Of a stretch of 64,000 bases of DNA, positions 45,665 to 56,450 are shown piece after piece. The translations under genes were made by a program, and so were the position numbers. Location: contig JAQFVV010012966.1 in assembly GCA_028023455.1 (NCBI GenBank), positions 147,410-211,409 of the forward strand. Direction: 5' to 3'. Position 1 is the stretch's first letter, and each line of letters begins with the position of its first letter. The notes beneath the pieces were generated by a model. That model had not been told where the DNA came from and did no database searches. It was given only the letters and a program-made list of their open reading frames with translations. Source of the stretch: Epiperipatus broadwayi (taxonomy: Eukaryota; Onychophora; Udeonychophora; Euonychophora; Peripatidae).

Positions 45665-47015
45665 TAACAACGTTAAAAGTAGTTTCGATTTAAATATATA
45701 TATTTTTAAAATCCCCTCTTTGTTATTCCCTCACAATACTTTGAACAACTTCTCTATAGAAATCACCGAATTGACTTTCATTTTGTAAATGCATATTCCA
45801 TAAACTAAAAAAAAAAAACAAGATATATTAAACGTATAGAATTGTATACTTATATATATATTATAAAAAGCTAATAAAGTCGTTTAAATAAGTGGCCCAC
45901 AATAAGGCAAAGATGTCTACAATAGTTCTTATTAAGGAACAGTAAAGAATAAATCAGTACTCATTATCTAATCAATTTCTGAGTACTGAGTTTGAAGATT
46001 TTTTTAAATTTTTGTTTTTATCCTCTAAGATAATTTAGATACCCATTAACTAACCAATGTCTAGATTGGTTATGGGTTCTATTACTTTAAAAGCTTGCCA
46101 AAAGAAATGGATTGCACCTACACCATGAATCTTTTTATAAATATACTCCATGCATACACATAACCAATTACAGTGTTGAATATATGAGTCTCTTTTTAAT
46201 AAATATACTCCATGCATATATATAAACAATTTGCAGTGCCGAATATATATATAACATTCAAGATTGATCTCTTTGATCTACTCTCTACTCACAATGCTCG
46301 AAAATGTATGCATTAAGTGTTAGGGATGTAACCTTTTTTCTTCTGGTGATTGCATCTATCATCTTCTTTTAAAATTTATACTAATTTTCCCCTATTCTCT
46401 TCTGTTTTCTTTTTATAGCTTTATTATTTTTCTCTTATTATACTTTGTTTTATTTTATTTATTTATTTATTTATTTAATAAATTTGATAACAATAGTAAT
46501 AAATGCAACAACAATAAAATATTATTTCAAATATGCTGGAGAACAATATTATAACTAGTTTTATGATTAGTCAAAATTAGATGGCTATGGTATTATCTTG
46601 ATTACAACTAATAATAATAATAATTTACTTTATTCATATTATACCAGTTTTAATATACAATGAATTATATTAAAAATATGTCATGTTTAAGTATTAAACG
46701 GGAGTTATATTAAAAATACTTCATGTTTTTAGTATCTATAGGAAACACTTAGAGAAAATTAATACACTAAAAATGTATACAAGTACCTAACATATTAACG
46801 AATTTTTTTTTTAAATACATACAAAAAAGTCTTGTGAAATGAAAATTTACAAATGAGAATATATGAAATATAAACTAGAAAATAAATAAGATAAAAACTT
46901 TTTCCAATACTTCATTAGATGTAAAATACACAAAAATATAATATAAACACACACACAAACGGATACACCTTTATAAAGATATTTCCAGTGCTTAACGCTA
47001 TTCTGAAATAAATAT
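45665..47015. other. AT-rich DNA; short tandem duplication near 46.1-46.26 kb
   Basis: TAAATATACTCCATGCATA and flanks repeat at about 46138 and 46201, about 65 bp apart. No gene. Confidence 0.45.
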
Positions 47016-47017
47016 CC

Positions 47018-47085
47018 AAATATCAAATCACCACACTTGAAAGTGCTGAATTTCTTAACCATGTGGGGTGATTTGATATTTATAT
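47018..47085. repeat. Hairpin, 19-bp arms
   Basis: AAATATCAAATCACCACAC is mirrored by GTGGGGTGATTTGATATTT with one mismatch, with a 30-nt loop. Function unknown. Confidence 0.6.
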
Positions 47086-47633
47086 ACAATAATATTGAAT
47101 TGAAATTTTTGTGAATTGTCATGTAAGATTTTTAAACAATTTTCCAAATTTGTCAACAGATGTTTTAGTATGGATAGAATCCCTTAATCCAAATATCTAA
47201 TAATTGAAAATTTTATTATTCAAATAAAATTTCAAAAATGATATTTAATTTTGGCAATAAATAAATTAGTTTGTGCATACATTTAGAAATAAAATTAAAA
47301 AAAAAATCAGTAAATACTTATAAATTAATAAGTCTAACTGCAGTGAGATACCTGATTTTCTATCATAGCAGAGTTTGGGTTTATAATGAGAGGATAAAAG
47401 ATGTACTCCTAAAATATGAAAAACTCAGAAATCTAAAAAAAAAATTCTGGAAACAAATGATGTTTAATCTCAGATATAAATCTATAAACCAGATCTATAC
47501 TATCATATTCCATTTGCCTTCTACATTCAATTTTTGCAAGAAAATCAAGTCATATATCATTGACTTAATTTAATAAGCTTATATTACAAATGTTATATAT
47601 TGAGTGTGCCAATAGCCTTAACAAGCTTTTCAT

Positions 47634-47697
47634 GATATTTCTATCTTCAGACCAGTTTCCAGCTGTTGGCTTTCATCAGTGAGGCACTAGAATATTC
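47634..47697 (-). ncRNA. Hammerhead ribozyme motif C3 (intact core)
   Basis: Minus-strand layout: TTCTA/TAGAA outer stem I, inner stem I CCTCA/TGAAG with one mismatch, CTGATGA (47673-47679), helix II AGC/GCT with loop CAACA, GAAA (47656-47659), stem III ACUGGU, triplet GUC. Best copy of family C. Confidence 0.78.
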
Positions 47698-47713
47698 AAG
47701 CATTATCTGCTTA

Positions 47714-47776
47714 AATATCCTAGTGCCTCTCTGAGGAAAGCCAGCTGCTACAAACTGGTCAGAACATAGGGATATT
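47714..47776 (+). ncRNA. Hammerhead ribozyme-like motif C4 (decayed)
   Basis: The core is CTGAGGA, allowed because position 7 is free, but GAAA is CAAA (G12 lost). The first stem I pair is U-A instead of the usual A-U, changed on both sides. Probably inactive. Confidence 0.6.
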
Positions 47777-47824
47777 CTGAAAAGCTTGTTAAGTGCTACT
47801 GGCATGCTGATTATAGATACATTC

Positions 47825-48190
47825 AATATTGTAACATTTGGATAATTCGAATATGTAAAGAATAATTTCTAATTCAATAACGTGTTTAAACTGATTAAAT
47901 ATGTTTCTATTAACATTAACTTCATGAATTATTTGATACATAAAATATTGCTATTATAATAAGTAAAAATAAAGTAATTGAATGGTTTATTGTTCAGGAG
48001 TTTATAAGAAGTTTGAGTATTGGCAGTGACAGATCTGGAGCCATGATCCACAGAACCTGAACCCCAGAGTCTACCATTGCACTAAATATTTGTTAAAAAT
48101 ATCCCTATCAGATTGAACTTGTTATAAGTAAAATTGATCCAAATTTGCTATGCAGAGTATATAATTTTGCTATATTTGCAGAATTGAAAT
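47825..48190. other. AT-rich DNA with a copy of repeat family E
   Basis: 47940-48085 (TAATTGAATGG...TCAGGAG...AGTTTGAGTATTGGCAG...CCAGAGTCTACCATTGCAC) resembles three segments at 54.13-55.08 kb. Unknown dispersed repeat, possibly SINE-like. Confidence 0.45.
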
Positions 48191-48193
48191 TTA

Positions 48194-48361
<168 letters not shown>

Positions 48362-48364
48362 TGT

Positions 48365-49035
48365 ACATTAAAAAAGAGATTTAAGGAAAGGATCTAAAAC
48401 AAATAATATTCAAAGATCTTTGTTTGTTTTTTCAAAATAACCTTTATTTGCACAAAAGGTTAAAATATATAGTGTAATATAGAGTTCTTGTTTACAATCA
48501 GGGATGATTAGTCTTTGTACTATTGGTAAGTATGAATCACGAAGAATTAAACATATTAAATAAGCAGTGGACTAATAATGAGATTGAATACCAGAGCGTT
48601 GTATAAAATAAATTGTGAAATCATGTTTGTTTAACAAATAGCATATATTAAATTGAATAAGGGACGAGCAATGGATATTAACAAGTGATAATATGAAGTG
48701 AGTAACTTTCAACATCTCACATTTTTAGTGATAAAAACTCATTTAATCCATAGTATGACATCATATTTGAAAACTAAACATTCATTGTGCAAATACCTTA
48801 TCATTGTAAACCCAAAACCATTAGTCATAATTGAGGCATGAGTGCGGGCTACATCAAGACACATTAAAGACTGAGTTTTTATTAAATTAGATGATGAGTA
48901 TAGGATTATAAGTAAAATTTTATGTTATGTTACTTATCAGGCTAAGTTAGCATATAAATCCCATGGTGTGTAAATTTTGAGTGTCATGAATAAATTATGC
49001 ACATGGCTATTGATTAATATTTAATTGACTCCAGG
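48365..49035. other. AT-rich DNA, no gene seen
   Basis: Nothing recognised. Confidence 0.5.
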
Positions 49036-49039
49036 TTTG

Positions 49040-49990
49040 CTTGGTGGGGCTAGACAAGCAGGTTCTTAGGTCACTTTCTTTAGCTTTATATAGTAACTTT
49101 AGAAAAAGGTCTTCAATGTAACTGGCTGACTCTTTATCAAATAATGCCTTACATCTAATCTTTCATATGACAAAATTTATGAAAGTGGCCAGGTGGATGG
49201 GGCCAAAATTTCCATTTTTGACTGCATCATTAAGGTGGGCATTTGTAGAGTTATACCCTGTAATCCTCTATAGGGCAATATTCTGTAACTGAGTCCAATT
49301 GATAGAGTATGTGTTCTATGGACTCATCAAATCTTCTACAAAGGGTACATAGGGTATCAATGTTATGTCCCCTCTGGTTACAAAGAAACATCCCAGTAGG
49401 CAATGCTCCAAGGTTGATCTTAACCAAAAAATTAACAAACTTTGGTTGCAATTTCAAGAATTTGGTCAGCCTTATGAAATGAGGGATTCTAACTGGGAGA
49501 AGATTCTGTCCTAGATTTACCAGAGTGAACTAATTGATAAGAAGTCCAGTAGGATATTTTTCATCAAACATGGAGCTAGAGCTTTTGATGATATTGAAGA
49601 CAATAGTTAATTGTTGTTGCATCCAGATATTTCTTTTACGAGGGAGTGGGTGATCAGTGGGGATTATTTTTTCTAAGGGTATGAGACTTTCTATGTTTGC
49701 AGGGTCTTTGAAAATTTCAACAAGGACATTCTAAGTCCTCTGTATCAGAAAAATTTTAATCTAGTGCAGTCCTAATCCATTGAGATGTCTTGGTTTTGCA
49801 AAATATTAAGACTTATTGCGGGTGTCTTCCCTGCTCAGCACAGCTTTCTGCATAGAGATTCAACCTTGCGAATGAAGCAAATTGTTGGTGAAAAACCAGC
49901 TAGATAAGTAATTTTTGGTAAAATCACAGTATTGAGAAGTGCAACCTTTCCATAAATTGAAACCTGATAGACAATTTTTATTCAATTTGG
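49040..49990 (-). pseudogene. L1/Tx1-like LINE, C-terminal reverse-transcriptase region (dead copy)
   Basis: The minus strand near 49960-49900 reads YGKVALLNTVILPKITYLAG, the post-RT block of L1/Tx1-type elements (GR--L-KS-LLPKI-Y). Further on, the 49457-49251 frame has LVKINLGALPTGMFL, then CTLCRRFDESIEHILYQL, a zf-RVT zinc knuckle C-x2-C...H with Leu where the last Cys is expected. Internal stops (for example after CRKLC) show it is inactive. It is unrelated to the RTE copies. Boundaries are approximate. Confidence 0.78.
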
Positions 49991-50300
49991 AGATAGTAAA
50001 AATATTAAGTAAAGAAAAGAGTAATAAGAAAAAAAAGAGAAATTGTTTTTATTCATAAAGGAAATAATTTGCTTAGTGGATAAGGTGCTAACATGGAAAT
50101 TCAAGAAACATAGAGAATATTGTGAAATAGTACATTATGGGAGTTAATATAAATTATTCCAAATTGTAGGCATTTGATAATGATTATGTGTCAGTAATTG
50201 AACGAGTTTCTGCAATTTTATTTATTATTTAATGTTTAAAAGCTAAATGTTATTGCGATATATTTATTACACATTTGTTGTGGTTTATATTTATGTTATA
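49991..50300. other. AT-rich DNA, no gene seen
   Basis: Nothing recognised; ends in a TA tract at 50299-50312. Confidence 0.5.
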
Positions 50301-50313
50301 TATATATATATAT

Positions 50314-50775
50314 GTCAACAGATGGCATTCTACCAAAAACACCGTCAAGCATATGTTTACATAAACGTCAGAGCATGCATTCACTATCTCTAACTTTAAT
50401 TCCACTTTCAGATCATGATTTCAAGCTATTTAATGAAAGACAGGAATTTTAGAAACTAGATCTAAACACAAACTCTTAGCGTTTATGAAACAGTTTCTAT
50501 TCAGCTTGCAAGCGTGAATCTTTTAGACACGTAATGTCTTCAAACTCAGCATAGCAAGCCAGATAGCTACATGGGTCTGATCTCAGTTCAGCATCACCAC
50601 ATAGTAGAAGCCTCTGCAATAAATATCATTGCTAGAAAGACCTCAAAGGTACATTTATGAAAAACAAAAAACAAGTTAAAAACTTGCTAACGCTTGTATT
50701 TATGTCAACAGATGGCATTCTACCAAAAACACCGTCAAGCGTATGTTTACATAAACGTTGTTTTTTGTTTTTCAT
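50314..50775 (-). mobile_element. Second family A locus (decayed, ~1.15 units plus inverted end)
   Basis: Starts TGTCAACAGATGG directly after a TA tract, completes one unit of 390 bp, restarts at 50704, and ends with TTGTTTTTTGTTTTTCAT next to another TA tract. That end is the inverted-orientation terminus seen at 38410-38428, so this locus keeps both ends of the palindromic arrangement with its middle collapsed. More diverged than the 34.5-38.4 kb units. Confidence 0.8.
50399..50447 (-). ncRNA. Hammerhead remnant A11 (core deleted)
   Basis: ATTCC/GGAAT, CTTTCA/TGAAAG, GAAA and stem III AUCAUGAU are kept, but about nine bases including most of CTGATGA are deleted (CTTTCATTAAATAGC). Inactive. 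Confidence 0.75.
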
Positions 50776-50785
50776 ATATATATAC

Positions 50786-50872
50786 ATTGTTAAAAAGAGA
50801 TTGCTTTGATAACAGTTTGAAATTGTTGATTGTTATTGAAATTGGGATTAAGTGTTGATTGGCTTTTAATGA
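50786..50872. mobile_element. Single arm of fold-back module F
   Basis: TTGTTAAAAAGAGATTGCTT...AGTGTTGATTGGCTTTTAAT matches one arm of 34293-34523 and lies between two TA tracts beside the family A copy. Confidence 0.7.
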
Positions 50873-50879
50873 TATATAT

Positions 50880-51965
50880 ATAAATGCATTTACAACTATA
50901 TACGTGATGAAAATATATCACATATATGTTTGCATAATGTTGTATATGCGGTGTGAGCAAAAAAATAAATTGTAGTAATTTAAGATTTTTTAAAATAATT
51001 TTTTATTTATTTCAATTAATAGATATATGAACTTGTGGATGTAGAAATTATAAATACAAAAGTGTTCTGTATTGACAATATAATTTAGTATTATGTTGAT
51101 AGAGGATCTGTATCTTTGGTTTAAATATACACTCTTATGTTGAAATAATTTTATCATACTTCCTAGTTGATGAGAAGAGTTGTTTGCGGGCGGGTGGGGG
51201 GGATATGTCTGTCATTCTGACATATGAAATAACAACATTCCATAAATGATCTCCTATTGACAAAATAATCAGGGAAAAAGCTGTCACCAGATTTGCCAAT
51301 TTCTCAAAAATTAAGACTTAAATGACTTTCATCCATCATAAACCATCTAGCTACATATAGCTATGTATTTATTTATCATCTATCTAAGATAAAATTTCTA
51401 AATTATTTGTAAAGAATCTCATCTGTCCTGAATTTGAACCCAGATCATACATATGGCAGGAACATAGAATGCCTCTGTGCCATAACCCTTTTATCTAAAC
51501 ATATATTACTTAATTTCTTAATAGACCTGCAAACAAAAACATGGTTTAATAAGAAAATTCGGATTACTACAGTAAAATTTTAAAGCATTTAATTTACATT
51601 GTTAGAATTAAATGAAGAAATTACATAAATTTATCTATATTATTTTGTCTCCCAATGGCAATAAGGATATCTTAGCAATAGAACGTGTACACGGTGCATA
51701 CATATATAATTTTATTAAGTAATTTTATATGACCTTCCTATATTTATTTTATTTGCTGGTAAGTAGGTAATTTAATGTAATTTCAATCTAGTTTGATGCC
51801 ATGGTAGAGGGGCAGATTCTAAAGTTCAAATTCCATGAATCACATTCAACTCTCATAGTTTCTGTGCACAAATGAAGATCTTTGATTATATTACTTTAAT
51901 AGATGCATTTTTCATGCTTTTGTCGTTAAACGTGTACTGAAATTTATTATTTTGTATTATTATTT
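50880..51965. other. AT-rich DNA, no gene; tRNA-like stretch near 51.43 kb
   Basis: On the minus strand 51420-51500 reads GGTTATGGCACAGAGGCATT and then TCTGGGTTCAAATTCAGG, an A/B-box-like arrangement that may be a SINE head. A short G-rich run occurs at 51185-51200. Confidence 0.4.
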
Positions 51966-52062
51966 AATTAGAGGGTTTGAACCAGTCTTTCAAACTACCT
52001 TCAGTTATCTAGTCTATCTTATGCAACCGGTACACACGATTACATACATATGAGGAAAATAA

Positions 52063-52121
52063 ATGATCTACATTAAACATATTTCATGCTGAACCAGTCC
52101 TCATTAGCTGGTCCGGATCAT
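52063..52121 (-). ncRNA. Hammerhead ribozyme-like motif D6 (core mutated)
   Basis: Outer stem I ATGATC/GATCAT is perfect and helix II and GAAA are kept. The core is CTAATGA (G5 to A) and inner stem I CCAG/ATGT is broken. Confidence 0.65.
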
Positions 52122-52196
52122 CATTTCCCACATATATATATATTCAGAGCTCTGTTTATATTAAGATAGCAAATCTATAAATATATGTGAAAGATG

Positions 52197-52255
52197 ATGA
52201 TCCGGACCAATTGATGAGTGCTGGTTCAACACGAAATATGTATATTGAAGATCAC
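52197..52255 (+). ncRNA. Hammerhead ribozyme-like motif D7 (C3 to T)
   Basis: ATGATC stem I, loop CGGA, CCAA, then TTGATGA (C3 changed), helix II GTG/CAC-closed, GAAA, stem III AUAUGUAU, triplet AUA. Only the C3-G8 pair (now U-G) departs from the core, so some residual activity is conceivable. Confidence 0.65.
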
Positions 52256-52389
52256 CTATCTTTTTTACATGTATGCGATATGTATATTGATTGTATAAGA
52301 TAGAGTGAATGAATGAGGGAAGCTTGAAAATCTGGATTCAAATCCCATCAATTACATCTAGCTTAAATATAAATACTTTATTTGTATTT

Positions 52390-53105
52390 TAATATTACTT
52401 TGTATTATATATTTTATTCTGTTTCCATATAAGTTATTTTCAGAACGTTTTCTTTCTTTTTTTTAAACCTTTTACATATATATATAAACTGTGATAACGT
52501 CAGATTATGACAACATTAAAAATATGCATTGATATTTTCACAATACTAAAATCTAAAATAATAAGATATTCAAAATAAGTAAATATTAAGGCTTCCAAAT
52601 TACATTACAGTATTTTCATATTAAAATACTGCAACAAAGTACTTTAATGCGAAACAGATCATCATAAATAAAATAAAAACAATACCGATTTTTTTTTTAA
52701 AAAAAAAAACTTGTTTACGTCAAAATTAATCAATGAAATATCAAAAAGTAAAAATTTGTTTTAGAAAGTATTCTTCATTCATTCAGAATGATTTTTGATA
52801 AATTTAACTTATAAAATACTGATACACTGAGTTTATATTTAATTTTGATATTTCGAAAAACAAATATTAAATGTCATTTTCGTTAATTCACCTCCTACGT
52901 AACAAATTACTAACTTATGTTCATCAATTATTAATAGATATACATATAAAAAAAAACTTAGCATAGAAAATTTATTTCTAATATTAATTTTAAAAGGTCG
53001 ACTATCTTAACTTGTATTTCAAAAATATGACCATTCAAAATCATTGAATTAAAAAATAATGGAATTTATTTATTTTTTGGAAGCCAAATCAAATAAATAA
53101 ATCGT
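52390..53105. other. AT-rich DNA, no gene seen
   Basis: Nothing recognised. Confidence 0.5.
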
Positions 53106-53338
53106 TTAACAATGCTATATTTTATTTTTACTTAATCAATCTTACAGTTTCAACTGACCAGCTGCCTTCTTCAGCGCTAAGATTTATGAGTGTACAAACT
53201 CTGAAGAAGGCTGCGGACCAGTCAAAACTAAGATTGATTAATATATAGGGTATATGAGCACAGACTTTTACATGACCCACCAATCTCCACTCTATCTCAC
53301 AACACTGATACACTTAAACACATATGTTAAAAAGATAA

Positions 53339-53396
53339 ATAATCACCAATATACTATTTCATGCTAAACCAGCAATCATCAGTTAGTCCAGATTAT
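53339..53396 (-). ncRNA. Hammerhead ribozyme motif D8 (core intact)
   Basis: Minus-strand layout: ATAATC/GATTAT outer stem I, loop TGGA/T, CTAA/TTGG inner stem I (one G-U), CTGATGA (53376-53382), helix II TGCT/AGCA with loop GGTTT and a U-U at the core end, GAAA (53357-53360), short AT stem III lacking one base relative to other D copies. Best-preserved D copy in the window. Confidence 0.75.
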
Positions 53397-53820
53397 CATC
53401 TCTACACATATATGCAATAAGTGCTCAGATATATATTAAAATAGCCAATCTTCATACTTTAATGGACAGGCTTCAACCCATTCCACACTCCAACTCTTCA
53501 ACCATCCATCCAATTGAAAATCTGATGATGGAATGCTCAAAGGCTACCCTGAGGCCAAAATTTTCATCACACCCATGTTGTCCTAAAATCAATCTCGATT
53601 ATGTTTTGTAAATGAAGGGGCAAATTGACTTTAGATCTACATGCGTGTGATGAGAATCTCAGCCTCAGGGTGGCTTTTGAGCATTCCCTCATCAGATTTT
53701 CAATTGGATGGATGGTTGAAGAGTTGGGGTGTGGAATGGATTGAAGCCTGTCCATTAAAATATGAAGATTGGTTATCTTAATATATATCTGACCACGTAT
53801 TGCATATATGTGTAGAGATG

Positions 53821-53879
53821 ATAATATGGACCAGCTGATGTTTACTGGTTTAGCATGGAATATGTATATTGGTGATTAT
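53821..53879 (+). ncRNA. Hammerhead ribozyme-like motif D9 (decayed)
   Basis: Core CTGATGT (A9 to T) and GGAA for GAAA (A13 to G). Helix II, stem III and TTGG are kept. Probably inactive. Confidence 0.62.
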
Positions 53880-54059
53880 TTATCTTTTAGACATATATGT
53901 GTTCAAGTATATCAGTGTTGTGAGATAGTGTGGAGAGTGGTGGGTCATGTGAACATCTGTGCTCATATAGCCTATATATTACATATATTGATTCAGGTAT
54001 ATAATAAGCCTGTATTTCAGTTGTAAGATTGATTAAGTAAAATATAGCAGTGTTAAAGT

Positions 54060-55090
54060 AAATAAAGAAAGTAGAATATATTTATTTTATAAAATTACTC
54101 AATGTGTAAAGAAAAATAAGCCTTTTGGGAGCTGTAAGATGTTTTATGTAAAACTAACAAACAATCTGCAAATCATGGAGCTTAAACTTCCAAGTCTGAA
54201 ATTCTACCACCCACACTAAAACATGCAGAGTATTCATATTAAAACTGACTCTTAATATTTAATAATAAAAAAACTAATTGAATGACTTTACTGATCAGGA
54301 AGTCATAAAAAGTTTGAACACTGAAAGCAACAAAAGTAGATGCAATCCTAGATCTTAAGCACCATACTCTGCCATTCTGGAATAATACTTAACCATGAAA
54401 GATATTCAAAGTTATTTAGGAATATATAATATTGATTATTCCCTTTATTTGTATTTGTAATTTCAAATTTACATATGTTTGTTTATCTGCATAATGAAGT
54501 AATTCTTTTCTTCTCTATAGTCCAAAGCTCACTGCATTTTTGATGAAGTTGGATTATGAAAGCTATGATTATGGTGAACATCACCGAAAGTGCACTCGAC
54601 TTTAGATTATAAAGAATAAAAAAATAATTTCATTAAACAGAAGAACGTATGGAAATTTGGATTAGAAATATATAATAAATATTAAAAATGAGCTTTGAAA
54701 CTTGATAAAAACCATCAGATGGCTTGATGGCTTGGATGAATTTGAGCAACAGAAATACAAAGGGCGATAGGTGGATACAATCCATTGTCCTTGCACTCCA
54801 AAGTCTACCAATCATCATGCAAGACATATTTGAAAATATGTAATTCAAATTTGCAAACATATGCAAATTTGAATTTACAAACACAAACAAAAGGAAAAAA
54901 AATTAATATTCCATTGAAAATATATAATTAATATTAAAGATGAACTTTGAATTTAAAAAAAATCAAATGGTTTTATTACTTGGGAGTCCATATAAAGATC
55001 AAGCAAGAGAAATGACAGATTGCAATTAATGGACTTTAAATGACTAGTCTTTCACTGTACTAGAGTCTCAAGCAATATAGGATATAATGC
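54060..55090. repeat. Cluster of three diverged copies of repeat family E
   Basis: 54280-54410, 54640-54860 and 54910-55080 share the order TGATCAGGAAGT/ATGAGCTTTGA..., an A-rich AGCAACAGAAAT-like block, and TCTGCCATT/CTACCA near the end. A fourth copy lies at 47940-48085. The short frames here are not conserved between copies. Identity unknown. Confidence 0.45.
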
Positions 55091-55660
55091 TTAATGATAA
55101 CATAATATGATTCTATGCAATATACTATCTTAGATTATCTTCTTTAATTTTCCTTTCATTTTCTTTTTTTTAAAATACTAACATCACATGACTTTCTCAA
55201 AGTTTATTCATATGCTTTAAAAAGCAATTCACTTTACCCTATTTTAGAGCCATATGTTGTAAACTAGAACAATCAACTGACATCAGCTGCTGAAGCAGTC
55301 GGATCTGAGTTCGATCCTAGCTTCATGACATCTAGCCATAACCCCACTTCAAACCCACAATACTAACCTTAAATTTCCGATGCAATGGGGCTTTATACAT
55401 TCAATCCACGCTAATTTCCATAAAGAATAATTTATATCATAAATGCATATTAAAATTAATTAGTTTCAGATTTAAATTGACCAATTCTATTAATAAATTC
55501 ATGATAGAATTATTCATGAATTTATATATTATAACTGCGTGGATTGTGCGTATATATTTGTAAATATTTAAATATACATAATTGTTTGAAAGTTTCATTG
55601 CATCGGGAATGTTTGATTTTATTTTTAAATAATTTGTTAAAGTTTTATTGATTAAAAGCT
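55090..55660. other. AT-rich DNA; tRNA-like stretch near 55.26 kb
   Basis: 55265-55335 contains GAAGCAGTCGGATCTGAG and GAGTTCGATCCTAGC, a good B-box match (GGTTCGANTCC-like). It is possibly a SINE head; no clear A box. Confidence 0.4.
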
Positions 55661-55661
55661 A

Positions 55662-55836
55662 TATTCTTTCGATAAGCTTTCAGATTTTCCCTTTCCAAAA
55701 ACAACAGTTAAAGTTTTATTAATTAGAAAAAAGATAAGGATTTCTTAATTAAAATCATTTTCTGATTTTAAGAATTCATTTTCTAATTAGAAAATGAATT
55801 CAAGTTAATGAGTTTGAAAGCCTTATCGAAGGAATG
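55662..55836. repeat. Fold-back with a perfect 30-nt palindrome at its centre
   Basis: ATTCTTTCGATAAGCTTTCA at the left is mirrored by TGAAAGCCTTATCGAAGGAA at the right. The centre at 55772-55801 is a perfect palindrome opening and closing with GAATTC. Confidence 0.65.
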
Positions 55837-56125
55837 TATCTAAAAACAACCAGTGAATCTAAAAACATTGATAATGAAAGAAGCACTAGCCTGAAGGCAT
55901 CAGAGGACAGATATATAGCTCTGAAAAGTTTGGAGGAAAAAGCCATTTTTGTTGTAGAGAAGTGCAGTAAACTCAGTGTGTTTTAAATAGTGTTTCGATT
56001 ATGGTGAAGGGCTAGAACATCAGGAATCTGGCTACGGTTCCTGAAGCCCTTTGAGAATCTTCAATGAAGCTGCTGAATCTTTCCAGACCAATCATGCTGC
56101 TAAAATTGTGAAAATTCATTAAAAT
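55797..56125 (+). other. Weakly coding-like stretch, unknown
   Basis: The frame 55797-55984 reads with ordinary amino-acid composition (for example RYIALKSLEEKAIFVVEKCS) and ends in a stop; a second frame further on gives RIFNEAAESFQTNHAAKIVK. GC is higher than in flanking DNA. It may be a broken transposon or cellular exon. It overlaps a fold-back, which lowers confidence. No family is recognised. Confidence 0.25.
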
Positions 56126-56129
56126 ACTG

Positions 56130-56410
56130 TTCAAGTAATCAACCAAATGGTGCCTACGTTTTTTACCAACCCAGACATGTAACCTAAGGGTACCAGCCCT
56201 GGAAGAAATGGGTAATATATTTCCATAATGAACCTTAAGCTTTCTGGACAGTTTCCAAACTTTACTTTACACTCCCTTTAAAAGCTCTTCTCATTTAAAA
56301 TGTAATAATCTTTATAAAATCTTTTATTTATGCTATTTTAAATTAGTAATTCTCTCAATCTCTAGTCTTTAAATTTAACTTTCCTTCCCTCTATGGCAGT
56401 TCATTTACTA

Positions 56411-56450
<40 letters not shown>
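56130..56450. other. AT-rich DNA ending in a (TA)n tract
   Basis: TA dinucleotides at 56415-56446 border the long inverted-repeat element. Confidence 0.6.

Larger units (their letters stand above)
47530..47825. mobile_element. Family C fold-back pair (minus then plus copy)
   Basis: A minus-strand C copy (47530-47697) meets a plus-strand C copy (47711-47825), giving inverted arms of about 85 bp (ACAAGCTTTTC...AATATTC / ...GAAAAGCTTGTTAA). Each arm contains one hammerhead motif. This parallels the fold-back arrangement of families A and D. Confidence 0.75.
51970..52380. mobile_element. Family D fold-back pair
   Basis: Minus-strand copy (51970-52135) and plus-strand copy (52185-52380) separated by about 50 bp. 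Both include the hammerhead segment and the GGTTTGAACC / GGATTCAAATCCC stretch near the outer ends, which resembles a Pol III B box. Confidence 0.7.
53110..54050. mobile_element. Family D fold-back pair with terminal inverted repeats
   Basis: The outer ends mirror each other: TGCTATATTTTATTTTTACT...AATCAATCTTAC at the left, GTAAGATTGATTAAGTAAAA...TATAGCAGTG at the right. Inside lie a minus-strand D copy and a plus-strand copy. A smaller fold-back (53129-53242, TGACCAGCTGCCTTCTTCAG / CTGAAGAAGGCTGCGGACCA) sits at the left end. Confidence 0.7.

Noticed and set aside
53700-53730. CTGATGA in the upstream part of the D unit (AATCTGATGAGGGAATG and relatives at 9120 and 53524)
   Set aside because: No GAAA at suitable distance and no flanking complementarity.
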